From NCBI RefSeq assembly GCF_013744875.1, contig NZ_CP059399.1, positions 7,998,001 to 8,062,000 of the forward strand: a stretch of 64,000 nt of DNA, given 5' to 3'. Shown in pieces: positions 8,026 to 17,013 of the stretch. The stretch comes from Nocardia huaxiensis (lineage in GTDB: Bacteria > Actinomycetota > Actinomycetes > Mycobacteriales > Mycobacteriaceae). The stretch's first letter is position 1. The number at the start of each line of letters is the position of its first letter. A program made the position numbers and the translations under genes. The notes under the pieces were generated by a model that saw only the letters and a list, made by a program, of their open reading frames with translations, ran no database searches and had not been told where the DNA came from.

Positions 8026-9567
8026 ATGTACTTGACCCAGGGGCTGCACCGTGCCGTGCAGCAGTCTCCCGACCGCGTCGCCGTCATCCACGGGACACGC
8101 AGCAGGACCTTCACCGAATTGCACGACCGGGTGGCGCGTTTCGCGGGCGCGCTACGGGAACTCGGTGTGCGCGAAGGCGATCGGGTCGCGATCGCCTCGC
8201 TGAACTCCGATCGGTATCACGAGTACTTCTTCGCGGTGCCGTGGGCGGACGCGGTGCTCAACCCCATCAATATTCGGTGGAGTCCCGCCGAAATCGCCTA
8301 CTCCCTGGAGGATTCGGGGACCGGGGTGCTGCTCGTCGACGATGCGTTCGCGCAGGCGGTGCCGGCCATCGAACAGCATTACAGCGGACTGCGGCATGTG
8401 GTCTTCATCGGTGACGGGGCGCGGCCGGAGGGAATGCTCGACTACGAGGAGCTGATCGCGGCCTCGACGCCGGTGGAGGACGCCCATCGCGGGGGTTACG
8501 CGCTGGCGGGACTGTTCTATACGGGTGGCACCACGGGATTTCCCAAGGGCGTCATGCTCACCCACAACAATCTGCTCACCTCGGCGCTGGGGGCGATGTC
8601 GACCGGGGTGCTCCACACGCCGGGCGGGCGGGTGCTGCACGCCGCGCCCATGTTCCATCTCGCGGACTACGCGCTGTGGAATGCGGCGTCGCTGGCGGGC
8701 AATACGCACGTCACCGTGCCCATGTTCGAACCGAAGGCGGTGCTGGCGGCCATCGAGCAGCACGGGGTCACCGATACACTGTTGGTGCCCACCATGATTC
8801 AGATGCTGGTCGACAGTCCGGCGCTGGCCGAGCACGACACCTCGGGGCTGCGGAAGATGCTGTACGGCGGATCGCCCATCGCGGCAGCGGTTTTGGAGCG
8901 GGCCATGAAAGCCTTCCCGAACGTGCGATTCACGCAGGCGTACGGCATGACCGAGGTCGCGCCGGTGGCCACGCTGCTGCTGCCCGAGGACCACATTCTC
9001 GAGGGACCGGGGTCCGAGCGGCTCACCTCCGGTGGGCGGGCGGCGCCGCATGCCGAGGTGCGGATCGTCGATGAGTCCGGCCGGGAGGTACCGCGCGGGA
9101 CGGTCGGCGAAATCATTGTGCGCGGTGCGCATGTCACGCCCGGCTACTGGAACAAGCCGGCCGAGACCGAGGCGGCCGTCCGCGACGGGTGGATGCACAC
9201 CGGCGACGGCGGGCGCATGGACGCCGACGGGTACGTCTACGTGGTCGACCGGATCAAGGACATGATCGTCACCGGCGGGGAGAACGTGTACTCCACCGAG
9301 GTGGAGAACGCCATCGCCAAACATCCGGGGGTCGCGGCGGTCGCGGTGATCGGGCTGCCGGACGAGCAGTGGGGTGAGCGGGTGCACGCGGTCGTGGTGC
9401 CAATGCCGGGCAGCAGCCCGACCGCCGAGGAGATCCGGGCGCACACCAAGGAACTCATCGCCGGATACAAGGCCCCGCGCACGGTCGACTTCGCCGAATC
9501 GCTGCCGATTTCCGGGGCCGGCAAGATCTTGAAACGCGATCTACGCGCGCTCTACACATCGAAGTGA
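8026..9567 (+). CDS. Fatty acid/carboxylic acid-CoA ligase (ANL superfamily)
   Basis: A 513-residue AMP-forming ligase that would activate a carboxylic acid to its CoA thioester for beta-oxidation. It has the phosphate loop YTGGTTGFPKG, the adenine motif YGMTEVAP, the hinge region DGWMHTGDGGRMDADGY with DRIKDMIVTGGENVYSTEVE, and the C-terminal catalytic lysine context GAGKILKRDLR. ATG 8026 follows the oxygenase stop by 34 bp with only a weak GAAAG before it. Its place behind the Lcp-like oxygenase suggests that it activates the acid formed after oxidative cleavage; this is inference from order. Confidence 0.92.
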   Translation: MYLTQGLHRAVQQSPDRVAVIHGTRSRTFTELHDRVARFAGALRELGVREGDRVAIASLNSDRYHEYFFAVPWADAVLNPINIRWSPAEIAYSLEDSGTGVLLVDDAFAQAVPAIEQHYSGLRHVVFIGDGARPEGMLDYEELIAASTPVEDAHRGGYALAGLFYTGGTTGFPKGVMLTHNNLLTSALGAMSTGVLHTPGGRVLHAAPMFHLADYALWNAASLAGNTHVTVPMFEPKAVLAAIEQHGVTDTLLVPTMIQMLVDSPALAEHDTSGLRKMLYGGSPIAAAVLERAMKAFPNVRFTQAYGMTEVAPVATLLLPEDHILEGPGSERLTSGGRAAPHAEVRIVDESGREVPRGTVGEIIVRGAHVTPGYWNKPAETEAAVRDGWMHTGDGGRMDADGYVYVVDRIKDMIVTGGENVYSTEVENAIAKHPGVAAVAVIGLPDEQWGERVHAVVVPMPGSSPTAEEIRAHTKELIAGYKAPRTVDFAESLPISGAGKILKRDLRALYTSK

Positions 9568-9581
9568 AAGAAGAACCGCTG

Positions 9582-10553
9582 ATGAGCCTGCCGCCCATCC
9601 TGACCGAACGACTGCGCCTGCCCGCGGTCGCCTCGCCCATGTTCATCGTGTCCGGGCCGGAACTGGTGATCGCGCAGTGCAAGGCGGGCGTCGTCGGATC
9701 GTTCCCGTCGCTGAATGCCCGTCCGGCAGCACAATTCCGGGAATGGCTGGTGCGGATCAACGAGGAACTGGCCAAGCACGACGCCGACAATCCGGAGCAG
9801 CCGGCCGCGCCGTACGCGGTCAACCTCATCGTGCACAAGAGCAATGACCGGCTCGAGGAAGACCTCGCGACCGTCGTCGAATTCCAGGTGCCGATCGTCA
9901 TCACCTCACTCGGCGCACGGGCCGACGTGAACGAGGCCGTCCACTCCTACGGCGGCATCGTCCTGCACGACGTGATCAACAATGTGTTCGCGCGCAAGGC
10001 CGTCGAGCGCGGAGCCGACGGCCTCATCGCGGTCGCGGCGGGCGCGGGCGGGCATGCGGGCGCGCAGTCGCCGTTCGCACTGATCAACGAGATTCGCACC
10101 TGGTTCGACGGCCCGCTGCTGCTCTCCGGCTCGATCGGCCACGGCCGCTCCATCCTCGCCGCGCAGGCGGCCGGCGCGGACCTGGCCTACATCGGTTCGG
10201 CCTTCATCCCCACCGACGAGGCCAACGCGGTGCCCGGATACAAGCAGATGATCGTCGACTCCACCGCCGCCGACATCGTCTATTCCAGCCGCTTCACCGG
10301 CGTCCACGGCAACTACCTGCGCCCCAGCATCGCCGCCGCCGGGCTCGACCCCGACAACCTCGGCGACCGCGATCCGTCGATCATGGACTTCGGCACCGAC
10401 GAATCCACCGGCACGGAAGCCAAGCCCTGGCGCGACATCTGGGGCTCGGGCCACGGCATCGGCACCATCGACGCGGTGGTCCCGGTCGCCGACGTCGTAG
10501 ACCGCCTGGCAGCGGAATACGCCGCAGCCAAAGCCCGCCTCCAGCAACTCTGA
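9582..10553 (+). CDS. Nitronate monooxygenase / 2-nitropropane dioxygenase family
   Basis: A 323-residue FMN-binding TIM-barrel protein. Recognisable segments are the N-terminal LRLPAVASPMFIVSGPELV, the AAGAGGHAGAQSPFALINEI region with the conserved histidine, and the phosphate-binding SGSIGHGRSILAAQAAGADLAYIGSAF. Family members oxidise alkyl nitronates or related carbanions. Start ATG 9582 has GAAAGAAG 7-8 nt upstream; a GTG at 9564 overlaps the ligase stop and is less likely. It is the last gene of the plus-strand run, 14 bp after the ligase. Confidence 0.9.
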   Translation: MSLPPILTERLRLPAVASPMFIVSGPELVIAQCKAGVVGSFPSLNARPAAQFREWLVRINEELAKHDADNPEQPAAPYAVNLIVHKSNDRLEEDLATVVEFQVPIVITSLGARADVNEAVHSYGGIVLHDVINNVFARKAVERGADGLIAVAAGAGGHAGAQSPFALINEIRTWFDGPLLLSGSIGHGRSILAAQAAGADLAYIGSAFIPTDEANAVPGYKQMIVDSTAADIVYSSRFTGVHGNYLRPSIAAAGLDPDNLGDRDPSIMDFGTDESTGTEAKPWRDIWGSGHGIGTIDAVVPVADVVDRLAAEYAAAKARLQQL

Positions 10554-10580
10554 GAGCCTCTCCCCCGTCATTCCCCACCC

Positions 10581-10670
10581 CGTCATCCCGGCATGCTTTT
10601 GGCCGGGATCCACACAGGCTGAGCACGATTCGCCCGCATGGATCCCGGCCAAAAGCGCGCCGGGATGACG
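10581..10670. repeat. 90-bp inverted-repeat element between convergent genes
   Basis: Two 32-bp arms (10581-10612 and 10639-10670) are reverse complements with only two mismatches and enclose a 26-nt loop. Each arm begins CGTCATCCCGGC and contains CTTTTGGCCGGGATCC. It lies between the convergent nitronate monooxygenase and choD genes and could end both transcripts. The arm looks like a dispersed palindromic or MITE-like repeat rather than a plain terminator. A degenerate extra CCGTCATTCCCCA precedes it at 10564. Confidence 0.7.
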
Positions 10671-10702
10671 AGAAGTTTCGCGGCCGTCCTCTCGACCACC
10701 AG

Positions 10703-12427
10703 CTACAGGTCCGCAGGCTCTTTTCGGGGTTCGTTGATACTGACGATCGGGAGACGCAGGGCCGCCGGAGCGGTCGTGGGTACGACCGGATTGTTCGGTG
10801 CGATCGGTGCGATGCGCCGGTAGGTGGCACCCGGTTCCGGGCGCTGGTCGGGCTCGCCCCTGTTGGGCCACAGGGCGATTGCGCGCTCGGCTTGGGCGGT
10901 GATGGTGAGGGACGGGTTCACGCCGAGGTTCGCGGAGATGGTGGAGCCGTCGATGATGTGCAGGCCGGGGTGGCCGTAGAGGCGGTGGTAGGGGTCGACC
11001 ACGCCGGTTTCGGGGGAGTCGCCTATCGCGCAACCGCCGATGAAGTGACCGGTCATGGGGATGTTGAGGAGGCTGCTGCTGGTGGCGGCAGTGGGGATGC
11101 CGTCGATTTTGGCGGCTATGCGGTCGGCTACCTCGTGGCCGGCTGGGATCCAATCCGGGTTGGGTTGGCCCTCACCCTGTTTGGTGGTCATGCGGCGGCC
11201 GAAGAGGGTGCGTTTGGTGTAGGTGGTGATGGAATTGTCCACCGACTGCATGACCAGCAGGCCGACGGATTGCTCCGACCAGCGGGCGGGGGTGTGGACG
11301 CGCAGGACGTCACGGCGGTTGCGGACCATCGCACGCAGCCAGCCCCGCCAGCGGGGGCCGTCGCCGCTGACCATCAGGGTGGTCATGGGCGACATGGCAT
11401 TGCTGCCCTTGCCGTAGCGAACCGGCTCGATATGGGTGTCGGGGTCGGGGTGGATGGAGGAGGTGATCGCCACGCCCTTGGTGAAGTCGCTGCCCTTCGC
11501 GCGGCTGCGAACCGCGAGCAGCTCTTCGGAATTGGTGCGGGAGAGCGCGCCGAGGCGGTCGGAGATATTGGGCAGCGAACCCCTGTCGCGCAGGCGGTGC
11601 AGCAGGCGCTGCGTCCCCAGTGACGCGGCCGCGAAAATCACCTGCTCGGCGGTGAATTCGTGGCGCTGCTTGCGCACCCAGCGGCCGGTGCGCACCGTCT
11701 CCACGGCGAAGCCGCCGCCGGAGAGCGGGCGCACATCGGTGACGGTGGTCAGCGGATGCACTGTGGCACCGGCCTTTTCGGCCAGATACAGATAGTTCTT
11801 CACCAGGGTGTTCTTGGCATTGTGGCGGCAGCCGGTCATGCATTCACCGCAGTGGGTGCAGGTGCGCCGATCCGGGCCGACGCCGCCGAAGAACGGGTCG
11901 GGCACATCCTCGCCCGGCTTGCGTCCGGGACCGCCGAAGAAGACGCCGACCGGAGTGCGCTGATAGGTGTCGGCGATTCCCATTTCCTCGGCGACCTCGA
12001 GCAGCACGCGGTCGGTGGGCGTCGTGGCGGGGTTGACCGTCACACCCAGCATGCGTTTGGCCTGGTCGTAATGCGGTGCCAGTTCGGCTTTCCAGTCGGT
12101 GATGTGGCCCCACTGGCGGTCGGCGTAGAACTTGTCCGGCGGCTCGTACAGCGTGTTGGCGTACACCAGCGAACCACCGCCGACGCCCGCGCCCGCCATG
12201 ATGAAGGTGTCCTTCAACAGGGTCAGACGCTGAATTCCGAAGCAGCCCATGGCCGGTGCCCACAGATACTGCCGGGCGCGCCAGGAGGTCTTCGCGAACT
12301 CGTCGTCCGCGAAACGGCGGCCCGCCTCCAGAACGCCTACCCGGTAACCCTTTTCGGTCAAGCGCAGGGCGCTCACGCTGCCGCCGAAGCCGGAGCCGAT
12401 GACGAGGACGTCGTAGTCGAAACGCAT
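10703..12427 (-). CDS. choD: GMC-type cholesterol oxidase, ChoD-like
   Basis: A 574-residue flavoprotein resembling mycobacterial ChoD (Rv3409c), which is of near-identical length. It would oxidise 3-beta-hydroxysterols to the 3-keto-4-ene form. It has the FAD loop GSGFGG (11-16), the GMC segment AGAGVGGGSLVYANTLYEPP (78-97) and a C-terminal GCAIGD...HPGLHIIDGSTISANLGVNPSLTI region. A cysteine cluster C190-x2-C193-x2-C196-x3-C200 resembles a ferredoxin ligand set. There is no Tat signal, so it is probably cytosolic or peripheral. AGGAGACACC precedes ATG 12427. It follows the flavin monooxygenase gene by 12 bp in one transcript. Confidence 0.88.
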   Translation of the reverse strand: MRFDYDVLVIGSGFGGSVSALRLTEKGYRVGVLEAGRRFADDEFAKTSWRARQYLWAPAMGCFGIQRLTLLKDTFIMAGAGVGGGSLVYANTLYEPPDKFYADRQWGHITDWKAELAPHYDQAKRMLGVTVNPATTPTDRVLLEVAEEMGIADTYQRTPVGVFFGGPGRKPGEDVPDPFFGGVGPDRRTCTHCGECMTGCRHNAKNTLVKNYLYLAEKAGATVHPLTTVTDVRPLSGGGFAVETVRTGRWVRKQRHEFTAEQVIFAAASLGTQRLLHRLRDRGSLPNISDRLGALSRTNSEELLAVRSRAKGSDFTKGVAITSSIHPDPDTHIEPVRYGKGSNAMSPMTTLMVSGDGPRWRGWLRAMVRNRRDVLRVHTPARWSEQSVGLLVMQSVDNSITTYTKRTLFGRRMTTKQGEGQPNPDWIPAGHEVADRIAAKIDGIPTAATSSSLLNIPMTGHFIGGCAIGDSPETGVVDPYHRLYGHPGLHIIDGSTISANLGVNPSLTITAQAERAIALWPNRGEPDQRPEPGATYRRIAPIAPNNPVVPTTAPAALRLPIVSINEPRKEPADL

Positions 12428-12439
12428 GGTGTCTCCTGC

Positions 12440-13906
12440 TCAGCCGACGCGGGTCAGGCGGTAGTCGGACGGGTTCAGGGTGCGAGTCTCCAAGCGGTAG
12501 CCGGTGACCGTCCCCGGCCAGTTGTTGGTGATGCGCCCGCCGGCATCGCGGTACCAGCTGGTGCAGAAACTCCACACCGAACGACCCAGGCGCTCCTGGA
12601 TTCTCGCGTCGTAGGCGGCTTCCGCCTCGGGCCGCACCTCGAGCACGTGACCGGGGCGCGAAGCCAGCAGTTCGACCGCCTGCCGGATATAGCGGGTCTG
12701 GGATTCGATGATGTGCACGATGGAGCCCGCGCCCAGATTGGTGTTCGGGCCGTAGAGCACGAACATATTCGGGAAGCCGGCGACCGTGATGCCCTTGAAC
12801 GCCCGTGCGCCCCCGGACCATTCGTCGTGCAGCTTGCGACCGCCACCGCCGGTGACCGACATGGGCGACAGGAACTCGGTGCCGTTGAAACCGGTGCCGT
12901 AGATGATCACGTCCGCCTCGTGCAGCACGCCGTCGGCGCTGCGCACTCCGGTCGGCGTGATCTCCGCGATGCCGCCGGTTTCGACGTGCACATTCGACCG
13001 GGTGAGCGTCGGGTACCAGTCATTGGAGAACAGCGCCCGTTTGCAGCCGGGCGGCGAGTCGGGAATCAACTTGTCGCGCAGGGACTTATCCGTGACCTGC
13101 TTGTTCAGGTGTGCGGTGCAGATCTTCTCCACGATGCCGCGCAGGGCCGGGAGGTCGACAATGCTCAGCGACGTCGTCTCACAGACCGCCCACCAGCCGA
13201 CGCGCTCCACCAGCTGGGTGGGCGGCACATAGCGGAACAGGCTGCGCAGGCGCGGACCGTAGTCGGTGTCCGGCTTGGGCAGGATCCAGGTCGCCGAGCG
13301 CTGGAAGACCGTCATCTCCCCGACCTGCGGCGCGATGGCTGGTACGAATTGGATTGCGCTGGCGCCGGTTCCGATGACGGCCACGCGCTTGCCGGTCAGG
13401 TCCACCGAGTGGTCCCAGTCGGCGGAGTGGAAGCTCGCGCCCGCGAAGGTGTCGCTGCCCGGAATTTCCGGGATCGCCGGGCGGGACAGCTGCCCGACCG
13501 CCGAGATCACCACGTCCGCGGTGAGACTCGCATTGTCGGCGGTGCGCACGGTCCACTGCCCGGTGGCGTCGTCGTATTCGGCGTCGGTAACCTCGCTGCC
13601 GAAGCGGATCCGGTCCAGCAGTCCGTGCTTGCGCGCGAGCCGGCGCAGGTAGTCGTGGATCTCGGCCTGCGGCGCGCAGCGCTTGGACCAGTCCGGATTG
13701 GGCTCGTAGGAGAACGAGTACAGCGGCGACGGCACATCGCAGGCCGCGCCCGGGTAGGTGTTCTCGCGCCACACCCCGCCCACGTCGTCGCCGCGCTCGA
13801 GAATCGTGAAGTTCTCGAAGCCGGCCCGCTTCAACTCCATGGCCATGCCCAGACCGCCGAACCCGGTCCCGATGATCACGATGGCGGGGCTCGTCCGAGT
13901 GCCCAT
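12440..13906 (-). CDS. Baeyer-Villiger flavin monooxygenase
   Basis: A 488-residue NADPH- and FAD-dependent monooxygenase. It carries GTGFGG (13-18) for FAD, the fingerprint F154-x-G156-x3-H160-x3-W164-D, and GTGASA (179-184) for NADPH. GGAGAGCGGCAG precedes ATG 13906. Placed directly upstream of choD and probably co-transcribed, it may act on the ketone made by the oxidase or on a related steroid or terpenoid ketone. It is divergent from an AraC-type gene across 110 bp. It is only moderately similar in sequence to the other two monooxygenases in the window, so the three are not a recent duplication. Confidence 0.9.
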   Translation of the reverse strand: MGTRTSPAIVIIGTGFGGLGMAMELKRAGFENFTILERGDDVGGVWRENTYPGAACDVPSPLYSFSYEPNPDWSKRCAPQAEIHDYLRRLARKHGLLDRIRFGSEVTDAEYDDATGQWTVRTADNASLTADVVISAVGQLSRPAIPEIPGSDTFAGASFHSADWDHSVDLTGKRVAVIGTGASAIQFVPAIAPQVGEMTVFQRSATWILPKPDTDYGPRLRSLFRYVPPTQLVERVGWWAVCETTSLSIVDLPALRGIVEKICTAHLNKQVTDKSLRDKLIPDSPPGCKRALFSNDWYPTLTRSNVHVETGGIAEITPTGVRSADGVLHEADVIIYGTGFNGTEFLSPMSVTGGGGRKLHDEWSGGARAFKGITVAGFPNMFVLYGPNTNLGAGSIVHIIESQTRYIRQAVELLASRPGHVLEVRPEAEAAYDARIQERLGRSVWSFCTSWYRDAGGRITNNWPGTVTGYRLETRTLNPSDYRLTRVG

Positions 13907-14003
13907 CTGCCGCTCTCCTCACCTCGTTGTGCTGCGATCAACGCTACGACCTGCGGTTATGCCAGCGAGAAAGAGCGACGGCCATTAAATCCATACTTTC
14001 GGC

Positions 14004-14009
14004 CATAAT
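14004..14009 (+). promoter_or_regulatory. -10-like CATAAT, probable leaderless start of the AraC gene
   Basis: CATAAT ends 7 nt before ATG 14017. A GGAGG also occurs, but only one nt before the ATG, too close to act as a normal ribosome site. The arrangement repeats that seen at the TetR gene at 3475. Confidence 0.35.
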
Positions 14010-14016
14010 CGGAGGC

Positions 14017-15075
14017 ATGAGTACGGTCGAGGAGCCGGAAGTCCGGACCTGGAACTTCCCGCGCGGCACCGCCAGCGTGGCGGTCATGGCCGAGTTCGCC
14101 GCCGACCACGGCGTCACGGCCGACCGCATCCTCGCCGGAACCGGCCTCACTCCCCAGCAGCTGATCGATCCCGAAGCGCAGATCCCCGCCGACACCGAAC
14201 TGACGGTGGTCCGCAACCTGCTCCGCGAACTACCCGAGGTGCCCGCACTGGGCGTCGAGGTGGGCAGCCGCTACCGCATCAGCACCTTCGGCATCTTCGG
14301 CTTCGCCTGCGTCACCAGTCCCACACTGCGCGAAGCGATCTCCCTCGCGCTGCGCTACTACCGCCTCGGATTCGCCTTCTGCAGACCGATAGTCGAGACC
14401 CGCCCCCGCGAAGTGGTCACCTGGATCCACCACGACACCATCCCCGCCGACGTCCAGCAGTTCCTCACCGAACGCGACATCATCGCCATGCACCGCGTGA
14501 TGAGCGATCTTCTGGGCTCCCGAGTCGACTTCACCCGAGCCGAATTCGCCTACCCCGCAACAGATCAGACCGACCGCCTGACCTCCCTCTTCGGCGTCCT
14601 CCCCACCTTCGACCGGCCCCACACCGTCTTCGGCATCGATCCCGACCTCCTGACCCAACCCCTCCCCCAAGCCAACCAACCCACCTGGGCCGTGTGCGTA
14701 GCCCAATGCCGAGACCTGCTGCACCGCCGCAGATCCCGCACCGGCATAGCCGCCGAAGTCCGCGACCGCCTGCTACCCGGCATAGGAGCGACGGGTTTCG
14801 CCACCCCCCTCTCCTTCGAGGCCATAGCCCGCGAACTCAACCTCAGCCCCCGCACCCTCCGCCGCCACCTGGATGCCGCAGGCACCAGCTACCGAGCCCT
14901 CCTGGACGAAGTCCGCCGCACCCTGGCCGAGGAAATGCTCACCGCCACACCGCTTTCCGTGGACGACATCGCCATCCGCCTCGGCTACGCCGAAGCCACC
15001 CCCTTCATCCACGCCTTCAAACGCTGGACCTCCACCACCCCCGCCGCCTACCGGCGCACCCACCGGCGCGACTGA
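14017..15075 (+). CDS. AraC-family transcriptional regulator
   Basis: A 352-residue regulator. The N-terminal two thirds match the arabinose-binding-like domain of PF12625 (VPALGVEVGSRYRISTFGIFGFACVTSPTLREAI). The C-terminus has paired helix-turn-helices (FEAIARELNLSPRTLRRHLDAAG, then SVDDIAIRLGYAEATPFIHAFKRWTSTTPAAYR). It is divergent from the Baeyer-Villiger/choD operon and is its likely activator, as similar AraC proteins pair with flavin monooxygenases elsewhere. The final stretch uses C-rich wobble codons heavily, as do the next few genes. Confidence 0.9.
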   Translation: MSTVEEPEVRTWNFPRGTASVAVMAEFAADHGVTADRILAGTGLTPQQLIDPEAQIPADTELTVVRNLLRELPEVPALGVEVGSRYRISTFGIFGFACVTSPTLREAISLALRYYRLGFAFCRPIVETRPREVVTWIHHDTIPADVQQFLTERDIIAMHRVMSDLLGSRVDFTRAEFAYPATDQTDRLTSLFGVLPTFDRPHTVFGIDPDLLTQPLPQANQPTWAVCVAQCRDLLHRRRSRTGIAAEVRDRLLPGIGATGFATPLSFEAIARELNLSPRTLRRHLDAAGTSYRALLDEVRRTLAEEMLTATPLSVDDIAIRLGYAEATPFIHAFKRWTSTTPAAYRRTHRRD

Positions 15076-15078
15076 GCT

Positions 15079-15615
15079 TCACTTTCTCACCCGTTCGGCA
15101 AGAGCGATGGCGACAGCCGTCAGCCGCTCCCGCGTCGCCGGATCGGCGACCAGCCCATCCGCCCCGATTCCCTTCTGCAGCACAGTGATTCGCCCGGACA
15201 CGGACTCCACGATCGAGGCCCCGACATAACCCAGCACCGTCCGCAAGGTGGCGACCGCCGCCTCCCCGCGCCCGTCGAACGCCACATTGATCCAGGCCAC
15301 CGGCTTGTCGCTCAGGTTCCCGGTGCCCACCGTCCATTCGAGCAGATTCTTCAGGCTGCCCGGAATCATCCCCGCGTACTCGGGCGTACAGAACAGCACC
15401 GCGTCGGCGTCGTCGATCTGCTTGCGTAGCGCCTCGACCGCACCCGGCGCGGGCTCATCACCGGGGATGAACGGCGGGATGTCGAGAATGCCCTCGTAGA
15501 GCGTGGTCCGGATGCCCTTGGGTGCGTCGGCGGCGATGGTGCGCAGCGCCGAGGTGTTGGTGGAACCGGAACGGGTGCTGCCGGAGATCAACAGCAGGTG
15601 CGGGGAAGTGCTCAC
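15079..15615 (-). CDS. NAD(P)H-dependent FMN reductase family protein
   Basis: A 178-residue flavodoxin-like protein of PF03358. It has the N-terminal phosphate loop SGSTRSGSTNT (11-21) and the FMN contact segment TPEYAGMIPGSLKNLLEWT. Such enzymes reduce flavins, quinones or azo/chromate compounds with NAD(P)H; the substrate here is not evident. The start is GTG 15615, as no ATG is in frame nearby. It converges with the AraC gene with 3 bp between stops, and a palindrome at 15693 lies upstream. Confidence 0.88.
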   Translation of the reverse strand: MSTSPHLLLISGSTRSGSTNTSALRTIAADAPKGIRTTLYEGILDIPPFIPGDEPAPGAVEALRKQIDDADAVLFCTPEYAGMIPGSLKNLLEWTVGTGNLSDKPVAWINVAFDGRGEAAVATLRTVLGYVGASIVESVSGRITVLQKGIGADGLVADPATRERLTAVAIALAERVRK

Positions 15616-15692
15616 GCTCAGGTGAACCGGCGTGACCGTGCCCGTATTTCAGCGCCTGGCACGCCAAGCCATCCCACTGACCGGGAATGTCT

Positions 15693-15709
15693 GTGACAGG
15701 AGGTGTCAC
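15693..15709. promoter_or_regulatory. Palindrome GTGACA-N5-TGTCAC
   Basis: A perfect inverted repeat with 6-bp arms in the 208-bp divergent region between the FMN reductase (start 15615) and the lipase (start 15824). It could be an operator for either gene; no regulator is encoded next to it. Confidence 0.4.
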
Positions 15710-15823
15710 TCTGTCTCGTTTTGGGTATCGTACTGATCATGAGCGCTGTCCCGGACAGTTGTTAACGCCCGGATTCGATTGCGCGACAACTGGATAGACA
15801 TGGTTGTGCTAGAAGGGCAGGCA

Positions 15824-16966
15824 ATGATGACTGCGATCACCAACCGCTTCGACGAAGCGGCGGTCGGTGCGGTGGCTCCGGGGCGGCTGCTGTCGGCGGA
15901 GCCGATGACCGCATACCTGCTGCCCGGACTGCGACTCCCCGCCCGCGCCTGGCGGATCCGCTACACCTCCACCGACGCGCACGGCGCATCCATCGAGGTC
16001 ACCGGCACCGTGCTGGTTCCCCGCGAACCGTATCGAGGCGAGGGCTCCCGCCCCCTCATCGGCTTCGCGGTGGGCACCCAGGGCCTGGCCGACAAGATCG
16101 CCGCCGCCTCCTGGCAGCTGCGCCGCGGTGTCGAATACGAATCCCTCTTCCTCCGTGCCGCATTGCGCCGCGGCTGGGCGGTCGCCATCACCGACTACCC
16201 CGGCCTCGGCAACCCCGGCACCCACCCGTACGTGATGGGCCGCGCCCTCGGCCCGTCGGTCCTCGACTCCATGCGCGCCGCCCGCCGCCTACCCGCCGCC
16301 GGCCTGGATCCCGAAGGGCCCCTGGGTATCTACGGCTACTCCGAGGGCGGCTGCGCCGCAGGCTGGGCTCTCCAACTCCAGCCCACCTACGCCCCCGACC
16401 TCGAACTCTCCGGCGGCGTAGTGGGTTCCCCGCCCGCCGACATCGTCGACATGGTCGACTTCCTCGACGACACCCCCTACGCCTTCCTCCTCTTCTACGG
16501 CGTCATCGGCCTGGACGCGGCGTATCCCGAACTGAACGTCAAGCAGTACCTCAAGCCCCAGGGCAAGGCCCTCGCCGCCCTGTTCCGCCGCACGCACGTC
16601 GGCGCGGCAGCCCTGGTCGGCGTCCCCGCGGGCATGATCATCCCCACCACGGTCACCACCTACTGCCACACCCTCCCCTTCGAAGTCCCCGAGGTCCGAG
16701 AGCGCCTGATCGAGAACAGGCTCGGCGGAATAGCCCCCGCCACACCGGTTCTCGTGGCGGGCGGCACCTGGGAACAGATCATCCCGCACGCCCAATCCGA
16801 ACAACTCGCCAAAGACTGGCAGTCCCTCGGCGTAGACGTAACCTGGCTCTCCATGCCCCGCCGCGACCACATCCTCGGCGCCCTCTCCTTCGCCCCACCC
16901 GCCCTCCGCTTCCTGGCGGCTCGCTTCGAAGAATCCCGGGCCATCGTCCTCGCCCGAGGAGCCTGA
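15824..16966 (+). CDS. Lipase/esterase of the secretory-lipase (PF03583) fold
   Basis: A 380-residue alpha/beta hydrolase. The nucleophile elbow is GYSEGG (S173), and a C-terminal RRDHILGA supplies the likely histidine. The region SRPLIGFAVGTQGLADKIAAAS and the two lid-like segments match PF03583 lipases of actinobacteria. Two adjacent ATGs (15824, 15827) follow AGAAGGGCAGGCA. No signal peptide precedes the catalytic domain, so secretion is doubtful. It may release fatty acids and glycerol, which the neighbouring acyl ligase and glycerol loci could use; this link is inference. Confidence 0.86.
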   Translation: MMTAITNRFDEAAVGAVAPGRLLSAEPMTAYLLPGLRLPARAWRIRYTSTDAHGASIEVTGTVLVPREPYRGEGSRPLIGFAVGTQGLADKIAAASWQLRRGVEYESLFLRAALRRGWAVAITDYPGLGNPGTHPYVMGRALGPSVLDSMRAARRLPAAGLDPEGPLGIYGYSEGGCAAGWALQLQPTYAPDLELSGGVVGSPPADIVDMVDFLDDTPYAFLLFYGVIGLDAAYPELNVKQYLKPQGKALAALFRRTHVGAAALVGVPAGMIIPTTVTTYCHTLPFEVPEVRERLIENRLGGIAPATPVLVAGGTWEQIIPHAQSEQLAKDWQSLGVDVTWLSMPRRDHILGALSFAPPALRFLAARFEESRAIVLARGA

Positions 16967-17013
16967 CCGCAATTCGTTTGACCCGTCAGCACTGTTCCCG
17001 CAGTCTGACGGGC

